A DNA stretch of 11,195 bases from Thermodesulfovibrio sp. Lineage in GTDB: Bacteria; Nitrospirota; Thermodesulfovibrionia; Thermodesulfovibrionales; JdFR-85. Shown here one piece after another: positions 1-6,795 of the stretch; position 1 is the stretch's first letter; each line of letters starts with the position of its first letter. The notes beneath the pieces were generated by a model. It searched no databases. It had not been told where the DNA came from and saw nothing but the letters and a program-made list of their open reading frames with translations. Location: NCBI GenBank assembly GCA_027016675.1, contig JALUSH010000135.1:1-11195 (forward strand), in the 5' to 3' direction. A program made the position numbers and the translations under genes.

Positions 1-101
1 TCAGTAAGCTCCCGCATCGTGTGAGTCTCAGGATGAAAGCAGGAGAATCAGTAATTATAAAAACCCCTGGCGGAGGAGGATACGGTACTAATCCTCTTTG
101 A
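1..101 (+). CDS. Hydantoinase B / N-methylhydantoinase family protein, C-terminal end only
   Basis: Partial gene entering from the left edge; the reading frame has its first whole codon at base 3 and stops at TGA 99-101, giving 32 residues. The readable tail contains AGESVIIKTPGGGGYG followed by a short end. A glycine-rich TPGGGGYG close to the C-terminus is the hallmark of the hydantoinase B family (HyuB; also the 5-oxoprolinase and acetone carboxylase-type relatives), enzymes that open cyclic amides, usually with an HyuA partner and ATP. Nothing upstream is visible, so substrate and partner cannot be stated. The gene converges on the small cysteine-rich gene and their ends overlap by 14 bases, leaving no room for a terminator between them. 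The family call rests on one short but distinctive motif. Confidence 0.72.
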   Translation, partial: SKLPHRVSLRMKAGESVIIKTPGGGGYGTNPL

Positions 102-339
102 TAGCCTTCAGTATCCGCTCAAGCTTCTCAGGCCCAACGCATTCCTTGGCAGCAGGACACCACTGGAGACAACTTGGTTTCATATTCCTTGAGATACTCT
201 TTTTGCACGCAGGACAGGTGGTTTCAACCTCATCTGACCATATCTCCACAGTAGCCCCACAGAAAACGCAGGTAATCTCTTCAGGAAAGGGCTTCCTGAT
301 CTCACTGCTTCCAGGACATGATTCTTTAAAGTTACTCAT
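88..339 (-). CDS. Small eight-cysteine, zinc-ribbon-like protein of unknown function
   Basis: An 83-residue soluble protein with no signal peptide or membrane segment. It has eight cysteines: C8 (in a SCPGS motif), C24 and C27 (CVFC), C42 and C45 (CPAC), then C57, C61 and C67 in CLQWCPAAKECVG. The two CxxC pairs 15 residues apart look like a zinc ribbon. The other four (C8, C57, C61, C67) are left over and could bind a second metal or an Fe-S cluster; this is inference. I recall similar small proteins in anaerobic bacteria, sometimes annotated without good reason as phosphohydrolases, but no function is established. I start it at ATG 337-339, not the in-frame ATG 385-387. The extra 16 residues would be AT-rich and unlike the family, neither ATG has a Shine-Dalgarno, and a TATAAT box sits exactly where a leaderless transcript would begin at 339. 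Stop is TAG. Confidence 0.8.
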   Translation of the reverse strand: MSNFKESCPGSSEIRKPFPEEITCVFCGATVEIWSDEVETTCPACKKSISRNMKPSCLQWCPAAKECVGPEKLERILKAIKED

Positions 340-345
340 ACTTTT

Positions 346-351
346 ATTATA
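346..351 (-). promoter_or_regulatory. -10 box (TATAAT) of a predicted leaderless promoter
   Basis: On the minus strand a perfect TATAAT, preceded by TG, lies six bases upstream of the ATG at 339 (TATAAT-AAAAGT-ATG). If transcription starts at that A, the box occupies -12 to -7, the standard place, and the mRNA would have no 5' leader. This agrees with the lack of any Shine-Dalgarno. There is no recognisable -35 element at 16-18 bases upstream; the sequence there is T-rich. That is normal for promoters that depend on an activator bound near -41.5, and such a site is present. Confidence 0.6.
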
Positions 352-371
352 CAAAAAATGGGGAAATGAAA

Positions 372-389
372 ATATGATTTTTATCATAT
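372..389. promoter_or_regulatory. FNR/CRP-family-like operator palindrome
   Basis: Perfect inverted repeat ATATGAT-TTTT-ATCATAT (7-bp arms, 4-base spacer). The core TGAT-N4-ATCA equals the inner eight defined bases of the FNR/DNR consensus TTGAT-N4-ATCAA, with the outermost T and A exchanged symmetrically. Its centre lies between 380 and 381, which is -41.5 from the predicted start of transcription at 339, the classic class II activator position. Seen directly: symmetry and spacing. Inferred: that a CRP/FNR-family protein binds here and activates the cysteine-rich gene, perhaps under low oxygen. It could also serve another dimeric regulator. Confidence 0.5.
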
Positions 390-423
390 GGGTTCAGAGA
401 GGATTGAAGGTCTCTTTATTGGT

Positions 424-438
424 ATGTTTTTTAAACAT
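424..438. repeat. Small palindrome in the divergent spacer
   Basis: ATGTTT-TTT-AAACAT, a perfect 6-bp inverted repeat with a 3-base spacer, between the FNR-like site and the sigma-28 promoter. It may be a second operator for either divergent promoter, but symmetry this short in AT-rich DNA is often accidental. The rest of 390-498 shows nothing I can identify. Confidence 0.2.
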
Positions 439-498
439 TAATCTATAACATCTAAAGCAACAACTATCAGGTAACATAAAGGCGATTCTTTAGGAAAT

Positions 499-525
499 TA
501 AAGTTCTTTCAAGGATGTCCGATAG
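499..525 (+). promoter_or_regulatory. Sigma-28 (FliA) flagellar promoter
   Basis: TAAAGTTC at 499-506, an 11-base spacer, then TCCGATAG at 518-525. The enterobacterial sigma-28 consensus is TAAAGTTT-N11-GCCGATAA, so the match is 7 of 8 in the -35, 6 of 8 in the -10, with exactly the right spacing. Transcription would start around 531-534, leaving a leader of about 50 bases before the ATG at 581. It precedes a gene pair that includes a chemoreceptor, a typical late flagellar-regulon target. The promoter also explains why the in-frame ATG at 515, which lies in its spacer, cannot be the start. Confidence 0.72.
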
Positions 526-537
526 AGCTAAAAAGAG

Positions 538-555
538 AGGCTCCCTGGGGAGTCT
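538..555 (+). repeat. Short stem-loop in the 5' leader
   Basis: Inverted repeat AGGCTCC-CTGG-GGAGTCT (7 bp with one G-U pair, tetraloop) falls in the predicted leader, a few bases after the expected transcript start and 11 bases before the Shine-Dalgarno. It is not followed by a U-run, so it is not an intrinsic terminator. A 5'-end hairpin like this may protect the mRNA from decay. It does not match a riboswitch I know. Confidence 0.35.
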
Positions 556-580
556 GAAGAACAAACAGGAGGTAATAGAA

Positions 581-1426
581 ATGAGGTCTTTGAGAATAAT
601 CCTTTTTGTAACATTGACAACCGTACTCGGTCTCTTACTGTGGACAGGTTTTTCAGAGGCAAAGGAACTGAAGTGGGTCGGCTGTGGAATCACGAAGAAG
701 GCTTTTATGAAAGAACTATCAAAGGCTTATGAGAAAAAGACAGGTATACAGGTCATTATCAAGGGTGGTGGTGCAACAAAAGGTATCAGGGCTGTAGCTA
801 AAGGGCTTGCTGACATGGGTGGAACATGCAGACACACTATTGATGATCCACAGGAGAAAGGTGTGAAGTTGCACAGGGTGGCATGGGATGCCATTGTTGT
901 GGTGGTAAACAAAGACAATCCTGTAGACAATATTACTGTTGAGCAACTAAAAGGAGTTTTTACAGGCAAGATAAGGAATTGGAAAGAGTTAGGTGGCAAT
1001 GATGAACCAATAAATCTTTATATAAGAAAAGGCAAAATAAGTGGTGTTGGTCTGATGGCCAGGGAGATGATTTTTAATAACCCTGACCAGGAATTCTATG
1101 CAAAGGCCAAGGTCATGAGAAGCTCTGGTCCTCTGGAAAGGGCAATCTCTGGTGACAAGAATGGTGTAGGTATTAGTGGAATATCAAGTGCCAAGAAGAG
1201 GAAGAAGCTCAAGATACTGAAGGTAAACGGTATAGCCCCAACCAAGGAGAATATAGGTTCAGGTAAATATCCCTTCTATAGGCCTCTGTATATTGTAACA
1301 AAGACTAATCCATCACCGGAGGTTCAGAAATTTATCCAGTTTGCCCTTAGTGATGAGGGGCAGATGGTTATATCCGAACAGGGAACCGTGAATCTATCTG
1401 AAGGCAAGGCATTGGAGGGGAAGTAA
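581..1426 (+). CDS. PstS-like periplasmic substrate-binding protein, likely partner of the adjacent chemoreceptor
   Basis: 281 residues. Residues 1-27 form a signal peptide: basic start, hydrophobic core about 6-22, and SEA before the likely cleavage after A27. The mature part is a PstS-like periplasmic binding protein. GGGATKGIRA (about 62-71) is the expected oxyanion-binding helix start, DMGGTCRH (78-85) lies opposite, and GVFTGKIRNWKELGG (about 115-129) is the conserved PstS-type segment. Mature cysteines C35 and C83 could form a disulfide. Phosphate is the usual ligand of the family, but residues do not settle the ligand here. The start is ATG 581, with a strong AGGAGGT Shine-Dalgarno at 567-573. 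No transporter permease or ATPase gene follows; instead a chemoreceptor starts 25 bases after the stop, and a sigma-28 promoter lies upstream. I infer a role in presenting ligand for chemotaxis. Confidence 0.85.
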   Translation: MRSLRIILFVTLTTVLGLLLWTGFSEAKELKWVGCGITKKAFMKELSKAYEKKTGIQVIIKGGGATKGIRAVAKGLADMGGTCRHTIDDPQEKGVKLHRVAWDAIVVVVNKDNPVDNITVEQLKGVFTGKIRNWKELGGNDEPINLYIRKGKISGVGLMAREMIFNNPDQEFYAKAKVMRSSGPLERAISGDKNGVGISGISSAKKRKKLKILKVNGIAPTKENIGSGKYPFYRPLYIVTKTNPSPEVQKFIQFALSDEGQMVISEQGTVNLSEGKALEGK

Positions 1427-1451
1427 GAGAGACCCTTTATGGAGGTGCCTT

Positions 1452-3155
1452 ATGCGGCTAAAGAATGTAAAGATTTCACATAAATTAGTATTTATGACTG
1501 TTGCTGCGCTTGTTGTCCTTCTGCTATTTGGTGGTATCGGTATATATATGGGCAAATCTCAGCTTGAATCTCTCAGAAGCGTATACAATGAAAAAATGAC
1601 ACCCTTGGACAACCTGAGAAGGATGCAACTGATTTTCAGAGAACTGGACTATCAAATGGTTGGTGTTATCAGTGCAGCAGAATCCTCTCAAAAGGCAGCA
1701 GTACATTTAGAGAAAAGTCTGAGAAAGCTAAATCAGATATGGAATGAAACAGAGGCGCAACTTGCCAGTGCTGAGTTTGGTGGTGAGGTGGCTAATTTCA
1801 AAAAGAACCTGAAGAGCTTTTATGGCCTTGCAAAGCAACTAAAAGATGCCTACAAATCTGATGATATCGATAGTGTTGACCTTGTACATGAGCAGTGGAT
1901 CGATCTGAAGAGTAAGATATTCAAGGCAGTAGATAATATTGCTGAACGACAGAAAGAGCTTACTGAAGAGTACTACAATCAGAAGAAGCAACTTATCAAC
2001 AGGGTTATACTGATTATTCTTGCTGTTACAATAGTAAGCACAATAGTATTTCTGGTGTTCTCTTTCATAATCGTCAGATCAATAGGAAAGCCTGTTAATA
2101 GTGTTGTTGAGGCATCCAAGGAAATAGCAGCAGGAGACCTCACGAAAAGAATAATGATAAAAAGTCATGACGAGATGGGGCTTATGGCTGAGACACTAAA
2201 TGGGATGATCGAGAGACTCAACCGACTCTTTTCAGGTATCTCTGATAATATAGCACGTATTACAAAACAGTCAGAAAAGCTGTCCAGATTTTCTGAACAT
2301 ATGCAGACAGGGATCAATCAGCAGAGCGGCCAGATTGAGCAGGTGGCATCAGCTGCAAGTGAGATGTCTCAAACAATTATTGATATGGCTCAGAATGCCT
2401 CTTATTCCTCAGAGGCTGCCCAGAAATCTTATAATACAGCCCAGAAGGGTATGGAGGTGGTCAGAGAGGTTATAGAGGATATTCAGTCTCTTGCCAGAGA
2501 GATAAACGATGCATCAGAGAGGCTTCAGATGCTCGGTAAACGTTCTGAGGAGATTGGTGAAATCCTGCTGGTTATCCAGGACATAGCAGATCAGACAAAC
2601 CTTCTTGCTCTCAATGCAGCTATTGAGGCTGCAAGGGCAGGGGAGCAGGGAAGAGGCTTTGCTGTTGTTGCTGATGAGGTAAGAAAACTTGCTGAAAAGA
2701 CAGCCCAGGCTACAGATGACATAGCAGAGAAGATAAAGGCCATTCAGGATGAAACAGAATCAACTATAGCAGTCATGAAAAGAGGAACTGATTCATTCCA
2801 GGAGTCTGTGGAAAAGGCAACCCATGCTGGTAATGCCCTGAATGAGATTGTAAATAGTTCGGGTCAGGTTATGGAGATGGTGCAAAGGATTGCCACTGCT
2901 ACAGAGGAGCAGTCTTCAGCTGCGGAACAGGTGAGTCAGAGTATGGAGGTTGTTGCTGGAATAGTCAGAGACAATGCTGGTCAGGTAGATGAGTTGATGG
3001 GTCTGGCTGATGAACTGCTGAATATTGCCAATAAGCTATCTAAGCAGATAAGTCAGTTTAAGTTAGATGGGAAAGACCTGCAAACTGAAAATGCGATTTC
3101 AACTGAAAAAGTGGAAAAACCGGTTGACAGAATAGAGATACCGGCAATGGTGTGA
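1452..3155 (+). CDS. Transmembrane methyl-accepting chemotaxis protein
   Basis: 567 residues in the standard receptor layout. TM1 spans about 11-33 and TM2 about 185-208. Between them is a periplasmic domain of about 150 residues, helical and rich in charged residues, the size of a four-helix-bundle sensor. A HAMP linker follows at about 209-262 (IGKPVNSVVEASKEIAAGDL), then a long cytoplasmic coiled coil. The signalling hairpin tip is IADQTNLLALNAAIEAARAG at 378-397, followed by GRGFAVVADEVRKLAE, which contacts CheA and CheW. Methylation-site-like Glu/Gln pairs flank it (for example near 297-305 and 483-493). There is no NWETF-type CheR tether at the C-terminus; the last 30 residues look disordered. 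It senses a periplasmic signal and controls CheA. GGAGGTG at 1441-1447 is its Shine-Dalgarno. The short gap to the binding-protein gene indicates co-transcription from the sigma-28 promoter. Confidence 0.95.
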   Translation: MRLKNVKISHKLVFMTVAALVVLLLFGGIGIYMGKSQLESLRSVYNEKMTPLDNLRRMQLIFRELDYQMVGVISAAESSQKAAVHLEKSLRKLNQIWNETEAQLASAEFGGEVANFKKNLKSFYGLAKQLKDAYKSDDIDSVDLVHEQWIDLKSKIFKAVDNIAERQKELTEEYYNQKKQLINRVILIILAVTIVSTIVFLVFSFIIVRSIGKPVNSVVEASKEIAAGDLTKRIMIKSHDEMGLMAETLNGMIERLNRLFSGISDNIARITKQSEKLSRFSEHMQTGINQQSGQIEQVASAASEMSQTIIDMAQNASYSSEAAQKSYNTAQKGMEVVREVIEDIQSLAREINDASERLQMLGKRSEEIGEILLVIQDIADQTNLLALNAAIEAARAGEQGRGFAVVADEVRKLAEKTAQATDDIAEKIKAIQDETESTIAVMKRGTDSFQESVEKATHAGNALNEIVNSSGQVMEMVQRIATATEEQSSAAEQVSQSMEVVAGIVRDNAGQVDELMGLADELLNIANKLSKQISQFKLDGKDLQTENAISTEKVEKPVDRIEIPAMV

Positions 3156-3223
3156 TGATTTGTAATACTGCTGATATGTGGGCGTTTCCATATACAGATA
3201 TTGAGAAGAGAGGAATTTATAAT

Positions 3224-4156
3224 TTACTTCCTGGAGTATTGTACAAGCAAACGTGGTATACCTCTTTTGTCAGAAAGAGCCCTGTAGAGTTCTGTGGTAT
3301 TCAATGATTTGATAAGACCTGTTGAAATGAGTTGTTTAATGGCCTCCTGTAGCTGGGAGGTTTCTTTTTTGAAACTCCTGTGGATTTCAATAAATATTCC
3401 TCTGTCATTTCCAGCAACCTTGACACTCTGATAGGTTATATAAACCTTATCACCCACGGTTACAAGATTGAAAAGGGACTTTATATCTTCAGGATACATC
3501 CTTATACATCCATGGCTCACCCTTCTTCCTACTCCAAGGGGTTTGTTTGTTCCATGTATCAGATATGAAGGATTAGACAGCCTGAGGGCATACTTCCCCA
3601 GGGGATTATCTGGTCCTGGAGGGACTGACAGGGGTAATTCAGGGTATTCATTTCTTATGGACCTTGGAATATTCCATACAGGGTCTTTGATTTTTTCTAT
3701 AATGCTGAACCTGCCTGTGGGTGTATCAAAACCTTCCCGCCCAATGCCCAGGGGATATGTTATTACCTGAAGATAATCTCCCTTATCATAAATGAGAAAT
3801 AATCGCAGTTCAGCCAGGTTTATTACCAGGAGTTTTTTGTTTTTTTCAAGCAGGTCTGAAGGGTATTCTGGTAGTATCCATTTTGTCGGTATTATCACCT
3901 TGGTTCCCTTCTTTGGATACCATGGATCAATACCCGGGTTTGCATCAACAATCTCATTGTAACCAAGATCATACCTGAAGGAAAGGTCAATAAGGGTTTC
4001 CCTGTCATCCTGGATGGTATAATTCTGGATGACACCAAAAAGAGATTCTCCCTTTTTCAGGGTATAGGCACCAGAGAATCCCTCAGTGTATGCGTAAGGA
4101 ATCAGTAGAAAAAGAACGACAGCTATGGAGATAATGGATATCCTCTTTATGATCAT
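3224..4156 (-). CDS. L,D-transpeptidase (YkuD/ErfK family) with LysM-like domain
   Basis: 310 residues. A signal peptide or N-terminal anchor occupies about 1-24. A LysM-like peptidoglycan-binding segment follows at about 30-92 (YTLKKGESLFGV, later NPGIDPWYPKKGTKVIIP). The YkuD catalytic domain runs from about 108 to 241. It shows the DTPTGRF segment (144-150), H201 in HGTN, and the active-site SHGCIRM with C217 as nucleophile. About 70 residues of charged C-terminal extension follow, with no family I can name. The enzyme acts in the periplasm, making 3-3 peptidoglycan cross-links or attaching proteins to the wall; which one cannot be told. Its ATG overlaps the alaS stop in an ATGA, and its own Shine-Dalgarno is poor, so it is probably translated by coupling to alaS. 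It is the last gene of the minus-strand cluster. Confidence 0.92.
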   Translation of the reverse strand: MIIKRISIISIAVVLFLLIPYAYTEGFSGAYTLKKGESLFGVIQNYTIQDDRETLIDLSFRYDLGYNEIVDANPGIDPWYPKKGTKVIIPTKWILPEYPSDLLEKNKKLLVINLAELRLFLIYDKGDYLQVITYPLGIGREGFDTPTGRFSIIEKIKDPVWNIPRSIRNEYPELPLSVPPGPDNPLGKYALRLSNPSYLIHGTNKPLGVGRRVSHGCIRMYPEDIKSLFNLVTVGDKVYITYQSVKVAGNDRGIFIEIHRSFKKETSQLQEAIKQLISTGLIKSLNTTELYRALSDKRGIPRLLVQYSRK

Positions 4157-6786
4157 GAATTCTTCTTGAGAATTTCTCCCAGGTTTTTTATAGCCTCTTC
4201 CAGGGCTTTTATATCCCTGGCACCACCCTGGGCCATCTCTGCCCTGCCACCACCACTGCCACCTGCCATAAGGATAATTTCTTTTAGAATCTGTCCAGCA
4301 TTGAATCTATCGGTCAGATCCCTGGTTACCATACAGACAATCGCTGCCTTGCCATTCTGTACTGAGGTGGTAATTATAATACCAGAGCCTAATTTGTCCC
4401 GTAATCTATCAGACAAAAGACGAAGTTCCTTTTGATTAAGCCCATCCTTTCTCAATGTGACAACCTTTACACCATTGAAATCCCTTGCCTGATTTATAGC
4501 CTCTGATATAACATCTGTGGCTGCACCTGTTTTGAGACTTTCTATCTCTTTTTCTTTTTCTTTCAGCTCTTTAAGAAGTTTCTCTATGCGTTCAACAGGT
4601 CTGTCTGTTTTCAGTATATCTTTTATCATAGCAAGGGATTTTTTCTTGTCTCGTAGATATCTGAAGGCATTCAGTCCAGTTAATGCCTCAATTCTTCTTA
4701 TACCGGAGGCAACACTGCTTTCTGAGAGGATTACAAAGGAACCTATCTCACCAGTAGCATGGCAATGTGTGCCTCCACAGAGTTCCATGCTGAAATCACC
4801 TGCAGATACAACCCTGACTGTATCACCATATTTTTCATCAAACAAAGCAACGGCACCAGCCTTGATAGCCTCATCAGTGGTCATAATATGGGTACGTACC
4901 GGAAGGTTTTCAAGAATAATTCTATTAACAATCTCCTCTATCTCCTCAAGCTCTTCAGGTGTAGTGGCATTGAAATGTGTAAAATCAAATCGTAGTCTAT
5001 CAGGAGCGACAAGCGAGCCTGACTGCTTTACATGTTCTCCAAGTACAAGTTTGAGTGCCTTATGAAGAAGATGGGTGGCTGTATGGTTACGCATAATAGC
5101 CTTTCTTCTCTCTTCATCTACAACAGTATTTACATCATCACCCTTTCTGAGTATACCTCGTTTTAGCTTAACCAGATGTGCATGGATTCCCTGAATGGGT
5201 TTTTTTGTGTCTACCACAATCATGTAGGCATTTTCAGACTGAAGGATGCCGCTGTCTCCAACCTGACCACCAGATTCTCCATAAAAGGGTGTACGGTCAA
5301 GTATAACAATCCCCTCTTGTCCTTCTTTTAATTCTTCTACAGGGTTTCCATCTTTGATAATCTCCAGTACTGCTGCCTGGTCTTTTAAGGTCTCATAACC
5401 TGTGAAAACAACCTCTCCATATTTATTCAATAGTTTTCTATAGATTCCATTGTCTGTTTCCATTGTTTGTGTGCCTGCAGATGCCCTTGCCTTCTGCCTC
5501 TGTTCCTCAAGTTTTCTGTAAAAGCCGCTTTCGTCGATCTTATAGCCTTCATCATTTGCAATATCTCTTGCAAGGTCTATGGGGAAGCCATAGGTATCAT
5601 AGAGTCTGAACAGTTCTTCTGCGGGGATCAGGTCACTGCCCTGTCTTTTCAGTTCATTAAGTATCTCATCAAGAATATTCATGCCTGTCTCGATTGTTCT
5701 GATAAACCGCTCCTCCTCGATTCGTAGAAGTTTTTCTGTCCTTTCCCTTTCATCAATGATCTCAGGATAAACCTCGCCCATAACAGAGATGACAGGTTCT
5801 ATGAATCTGTGAAGGCACGGAGATGGAAGATTGAGAAGCCTTGCATGTCTTGCTGCCCTCCTGATTACCCTTCTCAGGACATAACCTCTACCTTCGTTGG
5901 AAGGTATCAATCCCTCTGAAAGAAGGAATGTAATTGCCCTTATATGGTCTGCAATAACCTGTATTGATATATCGCTCTGCGAAGATTTACCATAAGGTAT
6001 GCCCGAAAGGGAACTGATCTCCTGTATTATGGGCTGGAAAAGATCAGTATCAAAGTTATTGTATTTGCCTTGGAGCACAGCAGTGATTCTCTCAAGTCCC
6101 ATTCCTGTATCAATGCTTGGTTTTGGCAACGGGGTGAGATTGCCTTCACTATCACGATTGTATTGCATGAACACAAGATTCCAGAGTTCTAAGTACCTGT
6201 CGCAATCGCATTCTATATTGCATGCCTCGCTTTGGCAGCCTACGTGTTCACCCTGATCAATGATTATTTCAGAACAGGGACCACAGGGACCAGTATCACC
6301 CATCTGCCAGAAATTGTCCTTGGCACCCAGGCGGACTATCTTCTGTGGATCTACATCAGTAAGCTCTTTCCATAGGGTCTCGGCCTCGTCATCCTCTTCA
6401 TACACGGAAACCCACAGCCGCTCCTTTGGAAGTTTATACCATTCAGTTAACAACTCCCATGCGAAGACAATGGCCTCCTTTTTGAAATAATCTCCGAAGG
6501 AGAAGTTCCCGAGCATCTCAAAGAAGGTATGATGTCTTGCTGTGTGTCCAACGTTTTCAAGATCGCTGTGTTTGCCTCCTGCACGCATGCACTTCTGACA
6601 TGACGTAGCCCTGCTGTAAGGTTTTTGTTCCTGACCAAGAAACACGGACTTGAATTGTACCATGCCTGCATTTGTAAAAAGCAGGGTGGGGTCATCACGG
6701 GGGATAAGGGATGAACTTTTTACAACCTCATGTCCCTTTGTCTTGAAGTATTCGAGAAAGCTTTTTCGGATCTCTTTACTTTCCAT
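4153..6786 (-). CDS. alaS: Alanyl-tRNA synthetase
   Basis: 877 residues, essentially the same length as the E. coli enzyme (876). It charges tRNA-Ala with alanine in the cytoplasm. Class II catalytic domain in the first 240 residues (HHTFFEMLGNFSFGDYF at 85-101; GMGLERI at 228-234). The tRNA-recognition region includes GRGYVLRRVIRRAARHARLL (299-318). The editing domain carries the zinc ligands H568 and H572 (HTATH) plus C670 and H674 (CGGTH), so clearance of mischarged Ser/Gly should work. The C-terminal DHHA1 domain ends with GGSGGGRAEMAQGG (842-855). Residues 184-195 add four cysteines (C184, C189, C193, C195) to the catalytic domain, a variant seen in many bacteria. The ATG at 6786 has a GAGG Shine-Dalgarno three bases away; the lipoprotein gene stops 9 bases upstream. 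Confidence 0.99.
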   Translation of the reverse strand: MESKEIRKSFLEYFKTKGHEVVKSSSLIPRDDPTLLFTNAGMVQFKSVFLGQEQKPYSRATSCQKCMRAGGKHSDLENVGHTARHHTFFEMLGNFSFGDYFKKEAIVFAWELLTEWYKLPKERLWVSVYEEDDEAETLWKELTDVDPQKIVRLGAKDNFWQMGDTGPCGPCSEIIIDQGEHVGCQSEACNIECDCDRYLELWNLVFMQYNRDSEGNLTPLPKPSIDTGMGLERITAVLQGKYNNFDTDLFQPIIQEISSLSGIPYGKSSQSDISIQVIADHIRAITFLLSEGLIPSNEGRGYVLRRVIRRAARHARLLNLPSPCLHRFIEPVISVMGEVYPEIIDERERTEKLLRIEEERFIRTIETGMNILDEILNELKRQGSDLIPAEELFRLYDTYGFPIDLARDIANDEGYKIDESGFYRKLEEQRQKARASAGTQTMETDNGIYRKLLNKYGEVVFTGYETLKDQAAVLEIIKDGNPVEELKEGQEGIVILDRTPFYGESGGQVGDSGILQSENAYMIVVDTKKPIQGIHAHLVKLKRGILRKGDDVNTVVDEERRKAIMRNHTATHLLHKALKLVLGEHVKQSGSLVAPDRLRFDFTHFNATTPEELEEIEEIVNRIILENLPVRTHIMTTDEAIKAGAVALFDEKYGDTVRVVSAGDFSMELCGGTHCHATGEIGSFVILSESSVASGIRRIEALTGLNAFRYLRDKKKSLAMIKDILKTDRPVERIEKLLKELKEKEKEIESLKTGAATDVISEAINQARDFNGVKVVTLRKDGLNQKELRLLSDRLRDKLGSGIIITTSVQNGKAAIVCMVTRDLTDRFNAGQILKEIILMAGGSGGGRAEMAQGGARDIKALEEAIKNLGEILKKNS

Positions 6787-6795
6787 GAACCTCAG

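Noticed and set aside
340..387. Extending the cysteine-rich protein to the ATG at 387
   Set aside because: The added residues are an AT-rich hydrophobic run encoded across the palindrome and the TATAAT box, with no Shine-Dalgarno.
419..449. Housekeeping promoter TTGGTA ... TATAAC on the + strand
   Set aside because: The spacer is 19 bases and both boxes are poor; the sigma-28 promoter downstream is a much better candidate.
515..580. Extending the binding-protein gene upstream to the ATG at 515
   Set aside because: The extra 22 residues precede a normal signal peptide, the ATG has no ribosome site and it falls inside the sigma-28 promoter spacer. ATG 581 has AGGAGGT seven bases away.
450..580. 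Riboswitch (c-di-GMP or other) in the leader before the binding-protein gene
   Set aside because: Only simple small hairpins are present; none of the conserved cores I know was found, and most of the stretch lies upstream of the predicted transcript start.
719..1706. Minus-strand open frames opposite the binding-protein and chemoreceptor genes
   Set aside because: Their sequences have no recognisable motif and the opposite strand encodes clear conserved proteins throughout.
3156..3223. Bidirectional terminator between the convergent chemoreceptor and L,D-transpeptidase genes
   Set aside because: Only a 5-bp AGGAA/TTCCT pairing across the junction and an imperfect repeat near 3170-3200 were seen, without a U-run on either strand.
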